DNA of 64,000 nucleotides, taken from assembly GCF_039871875.1 (NCBI RefSeq), contig NZ_JBDPMD010000043.1:1-64000 (forward strand), read 5' to 3'. The notes under the pieces were generated by a model. That model had not been told where the DNA came from. It made no database searches and saw nothing but the letters and a program-made list of their open reading frames with translations. Position 1 is the stretch's first letter. Each line of letters begins with the position of its first letter. The stretch is from Sphaerisporangium sp039871875 (GTDB lineage Bacteria; Actinomycetota; Actinomycetes; Streptosporangiales; Streptosporangiaceae). This document shows, piece by piece, positions 62,944 through 64,000 of this stretch. The position numbers and the translations under genes were made by a program.

Positions 62944-63032
62944 ATTTACCGCTGCGAACACCGTTCCACGCTTTCTAGGCCGATATCCCGCACAATCACC
63001 AAATAGCGCGTTAAACGGGTCATGCTGGTCGG

Positions 63033-64000
63033 GTGGTGACTCAACAGAAAGTGCCCTCGGACCTGCGGGGCGAGCCGCCGGCGTCGCCGCTGCTGGAGCG
63101 GATCAGGGCGGGCATCATCGGGGACGACATGATTCTCCACGGGCCGTACGGGGCACGCCGGATCGTCTACGCCGACTACACGGCGTCGGGACGGTCCCTG
63201 GACTTCATCGAGGACTTCATCCGCGACCGGGTGCTCCCCGGGTACGCCAACACCCACACCGAGAGCTCCGGCACGGGGCTGCAGACGGGGCGATTACGCG
63301 AGGAGGCCAGGAAGGCCGTCCACGACGCCGTGGGGGGCGGCCCGGACGATCTGGTGATCTTCTGCGGGTCCGGGGCGACCGCGGCCGTCAACAAGCTCGT
63401 CGGCCTCCTCGAACTGCGCGTCCCCGACGGGCTCGCGCGGCGGTACGGCCTGCTGGAACGCATCCCGGCGCACGAGCGGCCCGTGGTGTTCGTCGGGCCG
63501 TACGAGCACCACTCCAACGAGCTGCCGTGGCGGGAGAGCATCGCCGACACCGTCGTCGTCGGCGAGGACCGGCACGGGCAGATCGACCTGTCCGCGCTGC
63601 GGGCCGGGCTGGAGCGGCACGCGGGGCGTCCGCTCATCGGGAGCTTCTCCGCGGCGTCCAACGTGACCGGCATCCTGTCCGACACCGACGCGGTGTCCGC
63701 GCTGCTGCACGAGCACGGGGCGCTCGCGTTCTGGGACTACGCGGCGGCGGGGCCGTACGTGCCGATCCGGATGGGGCCGAGCGCGCCCGGGCGGCGCGAC
63801 CACAAGGACGCGATCTTCCTGTCCCCGCACAAGTTCATCGGCGGGCCGCAGACCCCCGGGGTGCTGGTGGTACGGCGCGAGCTGGCACGGGGCGGCGTGC
63901 CGACCGCGCCCGGCGGCGGCACCGTGCTGTTCGTGGACCCGGCCGGGCACCGCTACCTGGACGACCCGGTGGCCCGTGAGGAGGGCGGCACCCCGGCCAT
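63033..64000 (+). CDS. Class V aminotransferase / cysteine desulfurase-like enzyme, 3' end outside the window
   Basis: The frame is open from GTG 63033 (or the adjacent GTG 63036) to the end of the window, about 320 residues so far. It is a fold-type I PLP enzyme: RRIVYADYTASGRSLDFIED, then GYANTHTESSGTGLQTGRLR, IFCGSGATAAVNKLVGLL, VGPYEHHSNELPWRES, and FSAASNVTGILSD. The PLP-binding Asp lies in FWDYAAAGPYV, and the Schiff-base Lys in SPHKFIGGPQTPGVL. The THTESS and HHSN segments match a class V subgroup annotated as cysteine desulfurase-like or selenocysteine lyase-like. A TTA leucine codon at 63294-63296 may make translation depend on the bldA-type tRNA. The 3' end is not in the window. Confidence 0.88.
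   Translation, partial: MVTQQKVPSDLRGEPPASPLLERIRAGIIGDDMILHGPYGARRIVYADYTASGRSLDFIEDFIRDRVLPGYANTHTESSGTGLQTGRLREEARKAVHDAVGGGPDDLVIFCGSGATAAVNKLVGLLELRVPDGLARRYGLLERIPAHERPVVFVGPYEHHSNELPWRESIADTVVVGEDRHGQIDLSALRAGLERHAGRPLIGSFSAASNVTGILSDTDAVSALLHEHGALAFWDYAAAGPYVPIRMGPSAPGRRDHKDAIFLSPHKFIGGPQTPGVLVVRRELARGGVPTAPGGGTVLFVDPAGHRYLDDPVAREEGGTPA

Overview
High-GC actinomycete DNA. The evidence is GC-rich third codon positions, GTG and TTG starts, rare TTA codons, and typical families such as SARP, LuxR-ATPase, ROK, F420-type nitroreductase and CBM2 or CBM32 secreted enzymes. The RNA polymerase beta subunit encoded here is numbered so that the rifamycin-contact histidine is residue 426, which matches the numbering I recall for Nonomuraea. 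A Streptosporangiales-type organism is therefore my best inference, not something shown directly.

Layout. 1-1.8 kb: end of a small membrane protein gene and a secreted GDSL esterase with a CBM2. 1.8-5.7 kb: a tRNA(CAT) followed by a decayed mobile region. It holds a frameshifted tyrosine integrase, a broken NAD(P)-binding gene, a MarR-controlled MoaF-like/NTF2-like pair with a 28-bp palindrome, and a 273-bp IS5-type deletion derivative sitting on the marR stop codon. 5.7-12.8 kb: a DUF4142 lipoprotein, a FAD oxidoreductase with a SigJ-like sigma factor behind a hairpin that covers the ribosome binding site, a broken phosphotransferase, an SDR and an alpha/beta hydrolase. 12.9-17.7 kb: a glycan gene set (two GT4 glycosyltransferases, an unknown probable helical-toroid protein, a GH130 enzyme), of which the last three overlap by ATGA or GTGA. 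18-24.7 kb: DUF4386 membrane proteins, an AI-2E family exporter, a STAS-USP-USP fusion, LysR, a fatty acid desaturase and a UBP zinc finger.

24.9-28.4 kb: a complete rpoB that is not followed by rpoC. It has its own candidate promoter and terminator. It keeps the direct rifamycin contacts but carries Tyr at the E. coli S574 position, plus several nearby substitutions. It looks like a second, specialised rpoB paralogue. 29-41.7 kb: a flavin monooxygenase, then a leftward six-gene operon (sugar-binding lipoprotein, two permeases, GH5, ROK regulator, LuxR-ATPase regulator), with a divergent secreted GH5 that has CBM32-like domains inserted inside its catalytic domain. A 17-bp palindrome lies between them. 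Together these suggest uptake and hydrolysis of a beta-glucan, with the transport ATPase supplied from elsewhere.

41.7-45.3 kb: a macrodomain protein, an MBL lactonase-like enzyme, a phosphorothioate-DNA-type HNH restriction enzyme and a DEDDh exonuclease with a BRCT domain. 45.3-57.8 kb: a CorA-like protein, an APH-like kinase, two overlapping sensor kinases without a response regulator, a LuxR-ATPase regulator, a SARP-NB-ARC-TPR regulator and a VanX-type dipeptidase. 57.9-64 kb: DinB, a secreted FG-GAP protein, an SMP-30-like secreted protein, a nitroreductase-hemerythrin fusion, a methyltransferase and the 5' part of a class V aminotransferase with a TTA codon. No rRNA, CRISPR array or complete prophage was seen. 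All family calls are from reading the sequence; no searches were run.
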